Of a DNA stretch of 64,000 nucleotides, positions 54,314-61,954 are shown one piece after another. Source of the stretch: DATBSL01 sp963729875 (GTDB taxonomy: Bacteria > Acidobacteriota > Vicinamibacteria > Fen-336); the NCBI GenBank assembly GCA_963729875.1, contig CAVSPR010000002.1, positions 372,001 through 436,000 of the forward strand, in the 5' to 3' direction. Position numbers and translations under genes: made by a program. Within the stretch, counting starts at the first letter, position 1. Each line of letters begins with the position of its first letter. The notes under the pieces were generated by a model. It worked only from the letters and a program-made list of their open reading frames with translations. It had not been told where the DNA came from and did no database searches.

Positions 54314-56401
54314 TCAGGCGAGGCCCAGCAGGGCCAGCAGCACGTCGATCGCCTTGATCCCGAGGAACGGGACGGCGAGGCCGCCCAGGCCGTACACGAG
54401 CAGCGAGCGGCGCAGCAGCACCTCCGCCCCGAGCGGGCGGTAGCGCACGCCGCGCAGCGCGAGCGGGACGAGCGCGACGATCACGAGCGCGTTGAAGATC
54501 ACGGCCGAGAGGATCGCGCTCTGCGGCGAGGCGAGGCGCATCACGTTGAGCGGCGCGACCTGCGGAAAGACCGCCACGAACAGCGCCGGCAGGATCGCGA
54601 AGTACTTGGCCACGTCGTTCGCGATCGAGAACGTGGTCAGGCACCCTCGCGTCATCAGCAGCTGCTTGCCGACCTCCACCACCTCGAGCAGCTTCGTGGG
54701 GTTCGAGTCGAGGTCGACCATGTTGCCGGCCTCCCGCGCCGCCTGCGTGCCCGTGTTCATGGCGATTGCCACGTCCGCCTGCGCGAGCGCGGGCGCGTCG
54801 TTCGTGCCGTCGCCGGTCATCGCGACCAGCTTGCCCTTCGCCTGCTCCTCGCGGATCAGCGCGAGCTTCATCTCCGGCGTGGCCTCGGCCAGGAAGTCGT
54901 CCACCCCGGCCTCGGCGGCGATCGCGGCCGCGGTCAGCGGGTTGTCGCCGGTAATCATCACGGTGCGCAGGCCCATGGCCCGCAAGCGCGCGAAGCGCTC
55001 GCGCAGCCCGCCCTTGACCACGTCCTTCAGGTGCACGACGCCGAGCACGCGTGGGCCGTCGGACACGACGAGCGGCGTCCCTCCCGACGTCGCGACCGCG
55101 GCCACCGCCCGCTCGACCTCGGCCGGCATCCGCCCGCCGAGCGCGGCCACGTGCCGCGCGACCGCGTCGGCCGCGCCCTTGCGCACGACGCGGCCGTCGA
55201 GGTCGCAGCCGCTCATGCGCGTCTGCGCCGAGAAGGGCACGAAGCGCGCGCCGGGCCGCGTCAGCTCGCGCCCGCGCAGGCCGTGGCGTTCCTTGACCAG
55301 CACGACGATCGAGCGCCCCTCGGGCGTCCCGTCGGCCAGGCTCGCGAGCTGCGCCGCGTCGGCGAGGTCCTCGACGCGCACGCCCGGGGCCGGCAGCAGC
55401 TCGGTCGCCATCCGGCTGCCGAGCGTGATGGTACCGGTCTTGTCGAGGAGGATCGTGTCGACGTCCCCCGCCGCCTCGACCGCGCGGCCGCTGGTCGGGA
55501 TCACGTTGTGGCGGATCAGGCGGTCCATGCCCGCGATCCCGATCGCCGACACCAGGCCGCCGATCGTGGTTGGGATCAGGCAGACGAGCAGCGCCACGAT
55601 CACGGGCACGGACAGGCTCGTCCCCGAGTAGAGGCCGAACGGCACGAGCGTCGCGCACGCGATCAGGAAGATGATCGTCATGCCGCACAGCAGCACGTGC
55701 AGCGCGATCTCGTTCGGCGTCTTCTGGCGCCGGGCGCCCTCGACCAGGCGGATCATCCGGTCGAGGAACGACTCGCCCGGGTCGGCGCCGACGCGCACCA
55801 CGATGCGGTCGGAGAGCACGCGGGTGCCCCCGGTGACGGCCGAGCGGTCGCCGCCGCTCTCGCGGATCACGGGCGCCGACTCGCCGGTCACGGCCGACTC
55901 GTCGACGGACGCGATGCCCTCGACCACCTCGCCGTCGCCGGGGATCACCTCGCCCGCCTCGACCACGACCAGGTCGCCCCGGCGCAGCGCCGAGGCCGGG
56001 ACGCGCTCCTCGCGCCCGTCCGTGACCCTTCGCGCCTGCGTCTCCTGCCGCAGCCCGCGCAGGGCCGCGGCCTGCGCCTTGCCGCGGCCCTCGGCCAGCG
56101 CCTCCGCGAAGTTCGCGAACAGCACCGTGAACCACAGCCACAGCGCGAGCTGGCCGGTGAAGGCCGCGGACGGGCCGCCCGGCGCGGGCGCCACGAGGTC
56201 GCGCAGCCAGGCGAGCGTCGTCAGCACGCTGCCCACCTCGACCACGAACATCACGGGGTTGCGCAGCATCAGCCCCGGGTCCAGCTTGCGAACGCTGTCG
56301 GCGAGCGCCGTGCGTAGGAGAGCCGCCTCCCGGGCCGACGCCGCGCGCCGCGGCGGGGCGGCGCGGAGGGCCGTCGCGCGCGTTCCGTCCCGAGGGCTCA
56401 T
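54314..56401 (-). CDS. kdpB: KdpB P-type ATPase subunit
   Basis: A 695-residue P-type ATPase that drives K+ uptake. Motifs: TGES in SAVTGESAPVIRE, DKTGTIT with the phosphorylated Asp, KGAADA, TGDNPLTA and TGDGTNDAPALAQADVA. The first helices and the late SNPTKLLEVVEVGKQLLMTRGCLTTFSIANDVAKYFAI region are KdpB-specific. ATG 56401 is 3 bp after the kdpA stop, and its end leaves 10 bp before kdpC. No truncation. Confidence 0.96.
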   Translation of the reverse strand: MSPRDGTRATALRAAPPRRAASAREAALLRTALADSVRKLDPGLMLRNPVMFVVEVGSVLTTLAWLRDLVAPAPGGPSAAFTGQLALWLWFTVLFANFAEALAEGRGKAQAAALRGLRQETQARRVTDGREERVPASALRRGDLVVVEAGEVIPGDGEVVEGIASVDESAVTGESAPVIRESGGDRSAVTGGTRVLSDRIVVRVGADPGESFLDRMIRLVEGARRQKTPNEIALHVLLCGMTIIFLIACATLVPFGLYSGTSLSVPVIVALLVCLIPTTIGGLVSAIGIAGMDRLIRHNVIPTSGRAVEAAGDVDTILLDKTGTITLGSRMATELLPAPGVRVEDLADAAQLASLADGTPEGRSIVVLVKERHGLRGRELTRPGARFVPFSAQTRMSGCDLDGRVVRKGAADAVARHVAALGGRMPAEVERAVAAVATSGGTPLVVSDGPRVLGVVHLKDVVKGGLRERFARLRAMGLRTVMITGDNPLTAAAIAAEAGVDDFLAEATPEMKLALIREEQAKGKLVAMTGDGTNDAPALAQADVAIAMNTGTQAAREAGNMVDLDSNPTKLLEVVEVGKQLLMTRGCLTTFSIANDVAKYFAILPALFVAVFPQVAPLNVMRLASPQSAILSAVIFNALVIVALVPLALRGVRYRPLGAEVLLRRSLLVYGLGGLAVPFLGIKAIDVLLALLGLA

Positions 56402-56404
56402 GAC

Positions 56405-58123
56405 TCAGAACACCTTTCCCGACTGCATCAGGAAGTGCTCGACGAGCGGGCCGAGGCTCAGCACGGGGAAGAACGTGAGCGCGCCGACGATGACGATCAC
56501 GCCCACGAGCAGCACGGTGAACAGGGGACCGTTCGTAGGCAGCGTGCCGGGCCCGGGCGGCGCCGTCTTCTTGCCGGCGAGCGTGCCGGCGATCGCGAGC
56601 GCGGGCACGATCATCCAGAAGCGGCCGATCAGCATCGCGAGCCCGAGCGCGACGTTGTAGAAGGGCGTGTTGGCGTCGAGCCCGGCGAACGCGGACCCGT
56701 TGTTGGCGGCGGCGCTGGTGGACGCGTACAGGATCTCCGAGAGGCCGTGCGGCCCGGCGTTGCCGAGCGAGGCGAGGCCGGGGGGCGCCACCGCCGCCCA
56801 GGCCGAGAGAGCCAGGATCACGAGCGGGAACACGAGCACGTACAGCATCGCGAGCTTGACCTCGCGCGTCTCGACCTTCTTGCCGAGGTACTCGGGCGTG
56901 CGGCCGACCATCAGGCCCGCGATGAACACGGACAGCAGGGCCATCACGAGCATCCCGTAGAGACCGGCGCCCACGCCGCCGAACACCACCTCGCCCAGCT
57001 GCATGTCGAAGAGCAGGACCAGCCCGCCGAGCGGCGTGAAGCTGTCGTGCATCGCGTTGACGGCGCCGCACGAGGCGTCGGTGGTCACGGTCGCGTAGAG
57101 CGCCGAGCCCGCGATCCCGAAGCGGACCTCCTTGCCCTCCATGTTGCCGGGCCCGGGATCGACGCCGGTCGCGTGCAGCAACGGGTTGCCGGCCGCCTCG
57201 GCCCGGTAGCAGGCGCCCACCCCGGCGAAGAAGAGCAGCGCCATCGCCGCGAACAGCGCCCAGCCCTGGCGCGGGTCCCCCGCCATCCTCCCGAACGTGA
57301 ACGTGAGCGCGGCCGGGATCGCGAAGATGAGCAGCAGGGACACGAGGTTGCTGAGCGGGGTCGGGTTCTCGAAAGGGTGCGCGGCGTTCGCGCTCATGAA
57401 TCCGCCGCCGTTCGTGCCCAGCTGCTTGATCGCCTCCTGGGAGGCGACGGGCCCGAGCGCGATCGACTGCGCCGCGCCCTCGACGGTGGTGGCCGCAGCG
57501 TACGCAGAGAAGCTCTGGACGACGCCCTGCGACACCAGCACGAGCGCGAGCACGAACGAGAGCGGCAGCAGGACGTAGACCGTCGAGCGCGTGAGGTCGA
57601 CCCAGAAGTTGCCGATCGTGCCCGGCCCGCGGCCGTCCCCGCGCCGCGTGAGGCCGCGCGCGAGCGCCATCGCCACCGCGATGCCGGCGGCGGCGGAGAT
57701 GAAGTTGTGCCAGGCGAGCCCCGCCATCTGGGTGAGGTAGCTCATCGTCGCCTCGCCGGCGTAGCCCTGCCAGTTCGTGTTCGTCGTGAAGCTCGCGGCC
57801 GTGTTGAACGCGGAGCCCGCCTCGACCGGGCCGAGCCCCTGCGGGTTCCAGGGCAGCCGGTGCTGCAGCCGCTGGACGGCGTACGTGACGAGCATCGTCA
57901 GCGCGCTGAACGCCAGGAGCGCGAGCGAGTACGCGGGCCACGATTGCTCGCGGCCGTCGGTGCCGCCCAGCCGGTAAAGCAGCCGCTCGAGCCAGCCGAG
58001 CGGCCGTCGGAGAAGATGGGGCTCGCCCTCGAGCACGCGGTGGAGGAACGCGCCGAGCGGCGGCACGAGCGCGAGAACGAGCAGGAAGAAGAGGAGGATC
58101 TGGCTCCAGCCCTGGACCGTCAT
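56405..58123 (-). CDS. kdpA: KdpA K+-translocating subunit
   Basis: A 572-residue membrane subunit containing the K+ pathway. The family features are visible: MTVQGWSQILLFFLLVLALVPPLG, SAFNTAASFTTNTNWQGYAGE (first selectivity-filter-like loop), TNGGGFMSANAAHPFENPTP, YSTxxx-like LYGMLVMALLSVFIAGLMVGRTPEYLGKKVETRE, and STSAAANNGSAFAGLDANTPFYN. Ten helices are expected. ATG 58123 is followed by kdpB after 3 bp and preceded by the kdpF gene after 12 bp. Confidence 0.96.
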   Translation of the reverse strand: MTVQGWSQILLFFLLVLALVPPLGAFLHRVLEGEPHLLRRPLGWLERLLYRLGGTDGREQSWPAYSLALLAFSALTMLVTYAVQRLQHRLPWNPQGLGPVEAGSAFNTAASFTTNTNWQGYAGEATMSYLTQMAGLAWHNFISAAAGIAVAMALARGLTRRGDGRGPGTIGNFWVDLTRSTVYVLLPLSFVLALVLVSQGVVQSFSAYAAATTVEGAAQSIALGPVASQEAIKQLGTNGGGFMSANAAHPFENPTPLSNLVSLLLIFAIPAALTFTFGRMAGDPRQGWALFAAMALLFFAGVGACYRAEAAGNPLLHATGVDPGPGNMEGKEVRFGIAGSALYATVTTDASCGAVNAMHDSFTPLGGLVLLFDMQLGEVVFGGVGAGLYGMLVMALLSVFIAGLMVGRTPEYLGKKVETREVKLAMLYVLVFPLVILALSAWAAVAPPGLASLGNAGPHGLSEILYASTSAAANNGSAFAGLDANTPFYNVALGLAMLIGRFWMIVPALAIAGTLAGKKTAPPGPGTLPTNGPLFTVLLVGVIVIVGALTFFPVLSLGPLVEHFLMQSGKVF

Positions 58124-58135
58124 GCGGGGCCCTCC

Positions 58136-58225
58136 TCAGAAGCGCTCGGGCCGCAGCAGGGCATACGCGAGGTACACGAGCAGCAGGCTCGTGACGAAGA
58201 GGCCGATGGCGTAATCGAAGCCCAA
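58136..58225 (-). CDS. kdpF: KdpF small subunit
   Basis: A 29-residue membrane peptide found by translating the gap: one helix (AIGLFVTSLLLVYLAYALL) ending in RPERF, the family's typical C-terminus. KdpF stabilises the KdpFABC complex. The start is TTG 58225 (no ATG or GTG in frame), 12 bp before kdpA. Confidence 0.85.
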   Translation of the reverse strand: MGFDYAIGLFVTSLLLVYLAYALLRPERF

Positions 58226-58235
58226 GGGACCCCCG

Positions 58236-58319
58236 TCAGACGCGCTCGCACGCGCGCACGTACAGCCAGGACAGGGCGAAGAACAGCAGCGTGACGAGGA
58301 CGACGGCGGCGTCGCTCAT
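58236..58319 (-). CDS. 27-residue membrane peptide upstream of kdpF
   Basis: ATG 58319 to TGA 58236 encodes one helix (AAVVLVTLLFFALSWLYV) and a RACERV end. It lies 10 bp before kdpF in the same orientation and has the same layout: short N-terminus, one helix, polar Arg/Glu end. Similar LFFALSW...CER peptides are known to me from kdp loci of other bacteria, without an assigned function. It is the first translated unit of the operon. Confidence 0.6.
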   Translation of the reverse strand: MSDAAVVLVTLLFFALSWLYVRACERV

Positions 58320-58383
58320 GGTGCCGCCCCCGCGTGGTGGTGACTCATTTCCCGGCCTCCGGTTGGAAGCTAGGGCGCGGGAC

Positions 58384-58432
58384 GTCAGGACGGTGACAAG
58401 AACCCGTCCGCGGGCGTCAAGGCGACGTCAAG
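58384..58432 (-). promoter_or_regulatory. Putative KdpE operator array upstream of the potassium operon
   Basis: Half-sites on the plus strand are GTCAGG 58384, GACAAG 58395, GTCCGC 58406, GTCAAG 58416 and GTCAAG 58427, spaced 11, 11, 10 and 11 bp. On the minus strand the best pair reads CTTGAC-N5-CTTGAC. OmpR/PhoB-family regulators bind such direct repeats of 11-bp period. The array is about 65-115 bp upstream of ATG 58319; no strong -35 follows, as expected for an activator-dependent promoter. Confidence 0.6.
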
Positions 58433-58485
58433 AACCGGCGGAGGACCGCCGGGGAGACGGCCCCGTGTGGCGTCGGTCCGCTTGC

Positions 58486-58491
58486 TAAGAT
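58486..58491 (+). promoter_or_regulatory. -10 element of dinG
   Basis: TAAGAT preceded by TGC (extended -10 form TGCTAAGAT) ends 9 nt before GTG 58501; the transcript would be leaderless or nearly so. It faces away from the potassium operon, and the two share the 180-bp region 58320-58500. Confidence 0.45.
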
Positions 58492-58500
58492 GGCCGGGTC

Positions 58501-60402
58501 GTGACCGATCCCTCTGTCTTCTTCGATCGCAAGGGCCCCCTCTCGCGCGTGCTCCCCGGGTACGAGGAGCGGCCCGCGCAGCGGAAGCTCTCGGAGGCGG
58601 TGGCCGAGGTACTCGACGCCGGTGGCCTGCTCCTCGCGGAGGCCGGCACCGGCACCGGCAAGACGCTCGCCTACCTCCTGCCCGCGGTCGAGCTGGGCCG
58701 CCGCGTCGTCGTCTCGACCGGCACGAAGAACCTCCAGGAGCAGCTCGTCCAGAAGGACATCCCGATCCTCGCCCGGGCCCTCGGCCGCGACCTGAGCGTC
58801 GCGGTCATGAAGGGCCGGGCGAACTACCTCTGCCTCCTGCGCTTCTCGTCCTTCGCGAAGGCGGGCAGCTTCCGCCGGCTGGAGGAGATCCCGGTCTACC
58901 GCGCGGTCGAGGCATGGGCGCCGCAGACGCAGACCGGGGACCGGGCCGAGGTCGCCGACATGCCGGACAGCGTCGACTTCTGGCGCGAGGTCTCGGCGGC
59001 CAGCGAGAACTGCATCGGGCAGTCGTGCTCGCTCTTCGACGCGTGCTTCGTGACCCGCATGCGCCAGCGCGCGCTCGAGGCCGACCTCGTGGTGGTGAAC
59101 CACCACCTGCTCTGCGCCGACCTCGCGGTGAAAGACGGCAGCTACGGACAGGTCATCCCACCCTACGACACCCTCGTCCTCGACGAGGCCCACCTCATCG
59201 AGGACGTGGCCACCCAGTACTTCGGCGTGCACGTCTCCTCCTTCCGGGTGGAGGAGCTCGGCCGCGACGTCGAGCGCGAGCTCAAGGCGGCGCGCCTCGA
59301 CGCCCGGGACGTGCGGGCCGAGGTGGAGGGGGTGCGGCTGCGCGGCGACCGGCTCTTCTCCCTCCTGGCACGCGGGCGCGGGGGCCGGCTCGCCCCCGGC
59401 TGGATGAGCGCCCGGGTGGCCGAGGAGTCGCTCGGCCTCCTGCAGCGCCTCGAGGGCCTGCAGACGTCGCTCCTCGCCGTGCCCGACCGGCCGGAGACCC
59501 TCGCCGGGCTCGCCGGCCGCGCGCTGCAGCTCGCCGGGGAGCTCGCCTTCCTCCTGCGGGCCGAGACCGACGACCACGTCTACTTCGTGGAGACGCGCGG
59601 CCGCGGCGTCTTCCTGAGGGCGATGCCGATCGACGTCTCGGACCGGCTCAAGGTCTTGCTCTTCGACACGGTGCGCGCGGCCGTCCTCACCTCGGCCACC
59701 CTCGCGGTCGACGGCGGGTTCACCTACGTGAAGGACCGGCTCGGCCTGCAGCCGACGCAGGAGCTGCTCCTCGCTTCGCCGTTCCGCTACGAGGAGCAGG
59801 CCGTGCTCTACGTGCCCGAGGGCATGCCGGAGCCGCAGTCGCCGGAGTTCGTGGACCGGGCGGCCGAGGAGGTGGTGCGCCTCCTCGAGCTGTCGCGCGG
59901 GCGGGCCTTCGTCCTGTTCACCTCGTACGCCAACATGAACGCGGTGGCGGAGCGCATCGCCGGCCGGGTGGACTACCCGCTCCTCATCCAGGGCGAGGCC
60001 CCGAAGGCGCAGCTCCTCGACACCTTCCGTGGCACGCCCCACGCCGTCCTCCTCGCCACCACGTCCTTCTGGCAAGGCGTCGACGTGGCGGGCGAACAGC
60101 TCTCCTGCGTAATCGTCGACAAGCTGCCGTTCGCCTCGCCGGGCGACCCCGTGGTGTCCGCGCGCATCGAGCGCCTGCGCAGCCGGGGGCAGAACCCCTT
60201 CGGCGAGTACCAGGTACCGGTGGCCGTGCTGATGCTGAAGCAGGGGCTCGGGCGCCTGATCCGGACGACCACCGACCGCGGCATCCTGGCCGTGCTCGAC
60301 TCCCGCCTGCTCCGCAAGTCCTACGGCCGTCGCTTTCTCGAGAGCCTCCCCCCGGCCCGCCTCGTCCACGCCCTCGACGAGGTGGCCCGCTTCATGGCCT
60401 GA
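58501..60402 (+). CDS. dinG: DinG-like ATP-dependent DNA helicase with Fe-S cluster
   Basis: A 633-residue superfamily 2 helicase of the XPD/DinG group. Walker A EAGTGTGKTLAYLLPA, DEAH box LDEAHLIEDV, TSATLA (III), TTSFWQGVDVAGEQLSCVIVDKLPFASPGDP (V) and QGLGRLIRTTTDRG (VI) are present. Four Cys that can hold a 4Fe-4S cluster lie in NYLCLL, ENCIGQSC and FDACF (about residues 115-185). DinG enzymes unwind DNA 5'-3' and resolve R-loops or replication blocks. GTG 58501 follows the -10 closely; no Shine-Dalgarno. No UvrD-like or nuclease domain is fused. Confidence 0.9.
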   Translation: MTDPSVFFDRKGPLSRVLPGYEERPAQRKLSEAVAEVLDAGGLLLAEAGTGTGKTLAYLLPAVELGRRVVVSTGTKNLQEQLVQKDIPILARALGRDLSVAVMKGRANYLCLLRFSSFAKAGSFRRLEEIPVYRAVEAWAPQTQTGDRAEVADMPDSVDFWREVSAASENCIGQSCSLFDACFVTRMRQRALEADLVVVNHHLLCADLAVKDGSYGQVIPPYDTLVLDEAHLIEDVATQYFGVHVSSFRVEELGRDVERELKAARLDARDVRAEVEGVRLRGDRLFSLLARGRGGRLAPGWMSARVAEESLGLLQRLEGLQTSLLAVPDRPETLAGLAGRALQLAGELAFLLRAETDDHVYFVETRGRGVFLRAMPIDVSDRLKVLLFDTVRAAVLTSATLAVDGGFTYVKDRLGLQPTQELLLASPFRYEEQAVLYVPEGMPEPQSPEFVDRAAEEVVRLLELSRGRAFVLFTSYANMNAVAERIAGRVDYPLLIQGEAPKAQLLDTFRGTPHAVLLATTSFWQGVDVAGEQLSCVIVDKLPFASPGDPVVSARIERLRSRGQNPFGEYQVPVAVLMLKQGLGRLIRTTTDRGILAVLDSRLLRKSYGRRFLESLPPARLVHALDEVARFMA

Positions 60403-60463
60403 AGAGGCGCGTCACCCCGAGGGATTGGGGTGATCCGCCGCACGTGTCCCACATCCGGTGGGC

Positions 60464-60472
60464 TGCTATACT
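60464..60472 (+). promoter_or_regulatory. Extended -10 promoter of fadL
   Basis: TGCTATACT (TGn followed by TATACT) stands 62 nt before ATG 60535. In contrast to the leaderless genes, this transcript has a normal leader with AGGAGG before the ATG. Confidence 0.5.
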
Positions 60473-60534
60473 CTCTCGACCCGGGGCTGGCACCTTCGCG
60501 CCGGGCCTGCCTACATCCGAAACGAGGAGGATCG

Positions 60535-61827
60535 ATGACCCTGGCTGTTCGAGGCCGCGCGCTGCGGGCGCTCCTGGCGCTGCCGCTTCTCGCCCTTCCC
60601 GCTTCCGTCCAGGCGTCGGGATTCGCCCTGGAGAGCCAGGGCGCCCGGGCCATGGGCTTCTCGGGCGCGTACGTGGCCCAGGCCGCCGATCCCTCGGCGA
60701 TCTACTACAACGCCGCCGGCATCGGCTTCCTGAAGGGCAAGCGCCTCTACGTGGGCGCCCTGTTCGGCGGTCTCTCGACCGACTTCACCGGCGAGGGCCC
60801 GTACCCGGCCGCCGGCACGCTCGAGAGCTCCAGCCGGGGGCTCGGTATCCTCCCGACGCTCTACTACTCGCAGCAGGTGGGCGAGAAGCTCTACCTCGGC
60901 CTCGGGTTCAACCGGCCGTTCGGCTTCAAGAGCGAGTGGGACAACCCGGAGCAGTTCACCGGCCGCTTCATCTGCACCGAGTGCCAGGTGGGCGCGTGGG
61001 CGCTCAACCCGACCGTGGCGTGGCGGGTCGAGGACCGATTCGCGATCGGCGGCGGTGTCGACATCCGCTTCTCCACCCTGAAGAACGTGAGGCGGCTGGA
61101 GGCGAGCCCCAACCCGTTCCCGGTACCCACCGACGTCGCCCAGTACACGCTCGACGCCGGCACGGACGTGGGCGTCGGCTTCAACCTGGGCCTGCTCGCG
61201 ATGCCGACCGAGGACTTCTCGATCGGCGCCTCCTACCGCCACAAGGTGACGATCGACCACGGCGCGCAGGCGAGCTTCGTCCAGATCCCCACCGGCAACT
61301 CCGCCGTGGACAACGCGGTGGCCCTCGTCCTGCCCGCGAACCAGCTGGCGACGGCGACGTTCACCTACCCGGCCATGGCGGCCGTGGGCGTCGCCCTCCG
61401 GCGGGGCTACTGGCTGATCGAGGCCGACTTCCAGTGGACGCTGTGGTCGGACTTCGAGGCGGTCACCATCGACTTCCCGAGCACCCCGTCCTTCAGCACC
61501 GTCCTGCCCCAGGACTACGAGAGCACGTGGCGCGGGGCCATCGGGATCGAGTACCTGGTCGGGGACGACTGGGAGGTCCGCGGGGGCTACAGCTACGACC
61601 GCAGCCCGCAGCCGACCGACACCGTCTCGCCCTTCCTCCACGACGAGGACCGCCACGGCTTCGCCTTCGGCGGCTCCTACAAGTACGAGAACCTCCGGGT
61701 GGACGCGGTCGCGCGCTACCTGCTCTACTCCAGCCGCTCGACCACGGGCCTGAGCCGCTACAACTACAACGGTCTGTACGAGTCGAGCGGGTTCTCGCTG
61801 GCCGTCTCGCTGGGCTACCGCTTCTAG
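60535..61827 (+). CDS. FadL/OmpP1/TodX outer-membrane transport protein
   Basis: A 430-residue outer-membrane barrel. The signal peptide (ALRALLALPLLALPASVQA) ends in SGFALESQGARAMGFSGAYVAQAADPSAIYYNAAGIGFL, the FadL hatch motif with NPAG-like NAAG. Antiparallel strands follow to a C-terminal aromatic-rich strand ending in YRF, with a final Phe, as outer-membrane proteins require. Substrates of the family are long-chain fatty acids and aromatic hydrocarbons. Start ATG 60535 has AGGAGG. No catabolic gene is next to it, so the physiological ligand is open. Confidence 0.9.
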   Translation: MTLAVRGRALRALLALPLLALPASVQASGFALESQGARAMGFSGAYVAQAADPSAIYYNAAGIGFLKGKRLYVGALFGGLSTDFTGEGPYPAAGTLESSSRGLGILPTLYYSQQVGEKLYLGLGFNRPFGFKSEWDNPEQFTGRFICTECQVGAWALNPTVAWRVEDRFAIGGGVDIRFSTLKNVRRLEASPNPFPVPTDVAQYTLDAGTDVGVGFNLGLLAMPTEDFSIGASYRHKVTIDHGAQASFVQIPTGNSAVDNAVALVLPANQLATATFTYPAMAAVGVALRRGYWLIEADFQWTLWSDFEAVTIDFPSTPSFSTVLPQDYESTWRGAIGIEYLVGDDWEVRGGYSYDRSPQPTDTVSPFLHDEDRHGFAFGGSYKYENLRVDAVARYLLYSSRSTTGLSRYNYNGLYESSGFSLAVSLGYRF

Positions 61828-61954
61828 CGGCGCCTTCCAGGGCGGCGAGACGGCCGGACCTCGTGGTGGGGCAGGCGCCCGTCCGGACGCACTGGCCGGT
61901 GGGCGACGAGGCCCGGTCTCCCGGAGCCGGTCTAGAATGGCCGCGGGAGCACCC

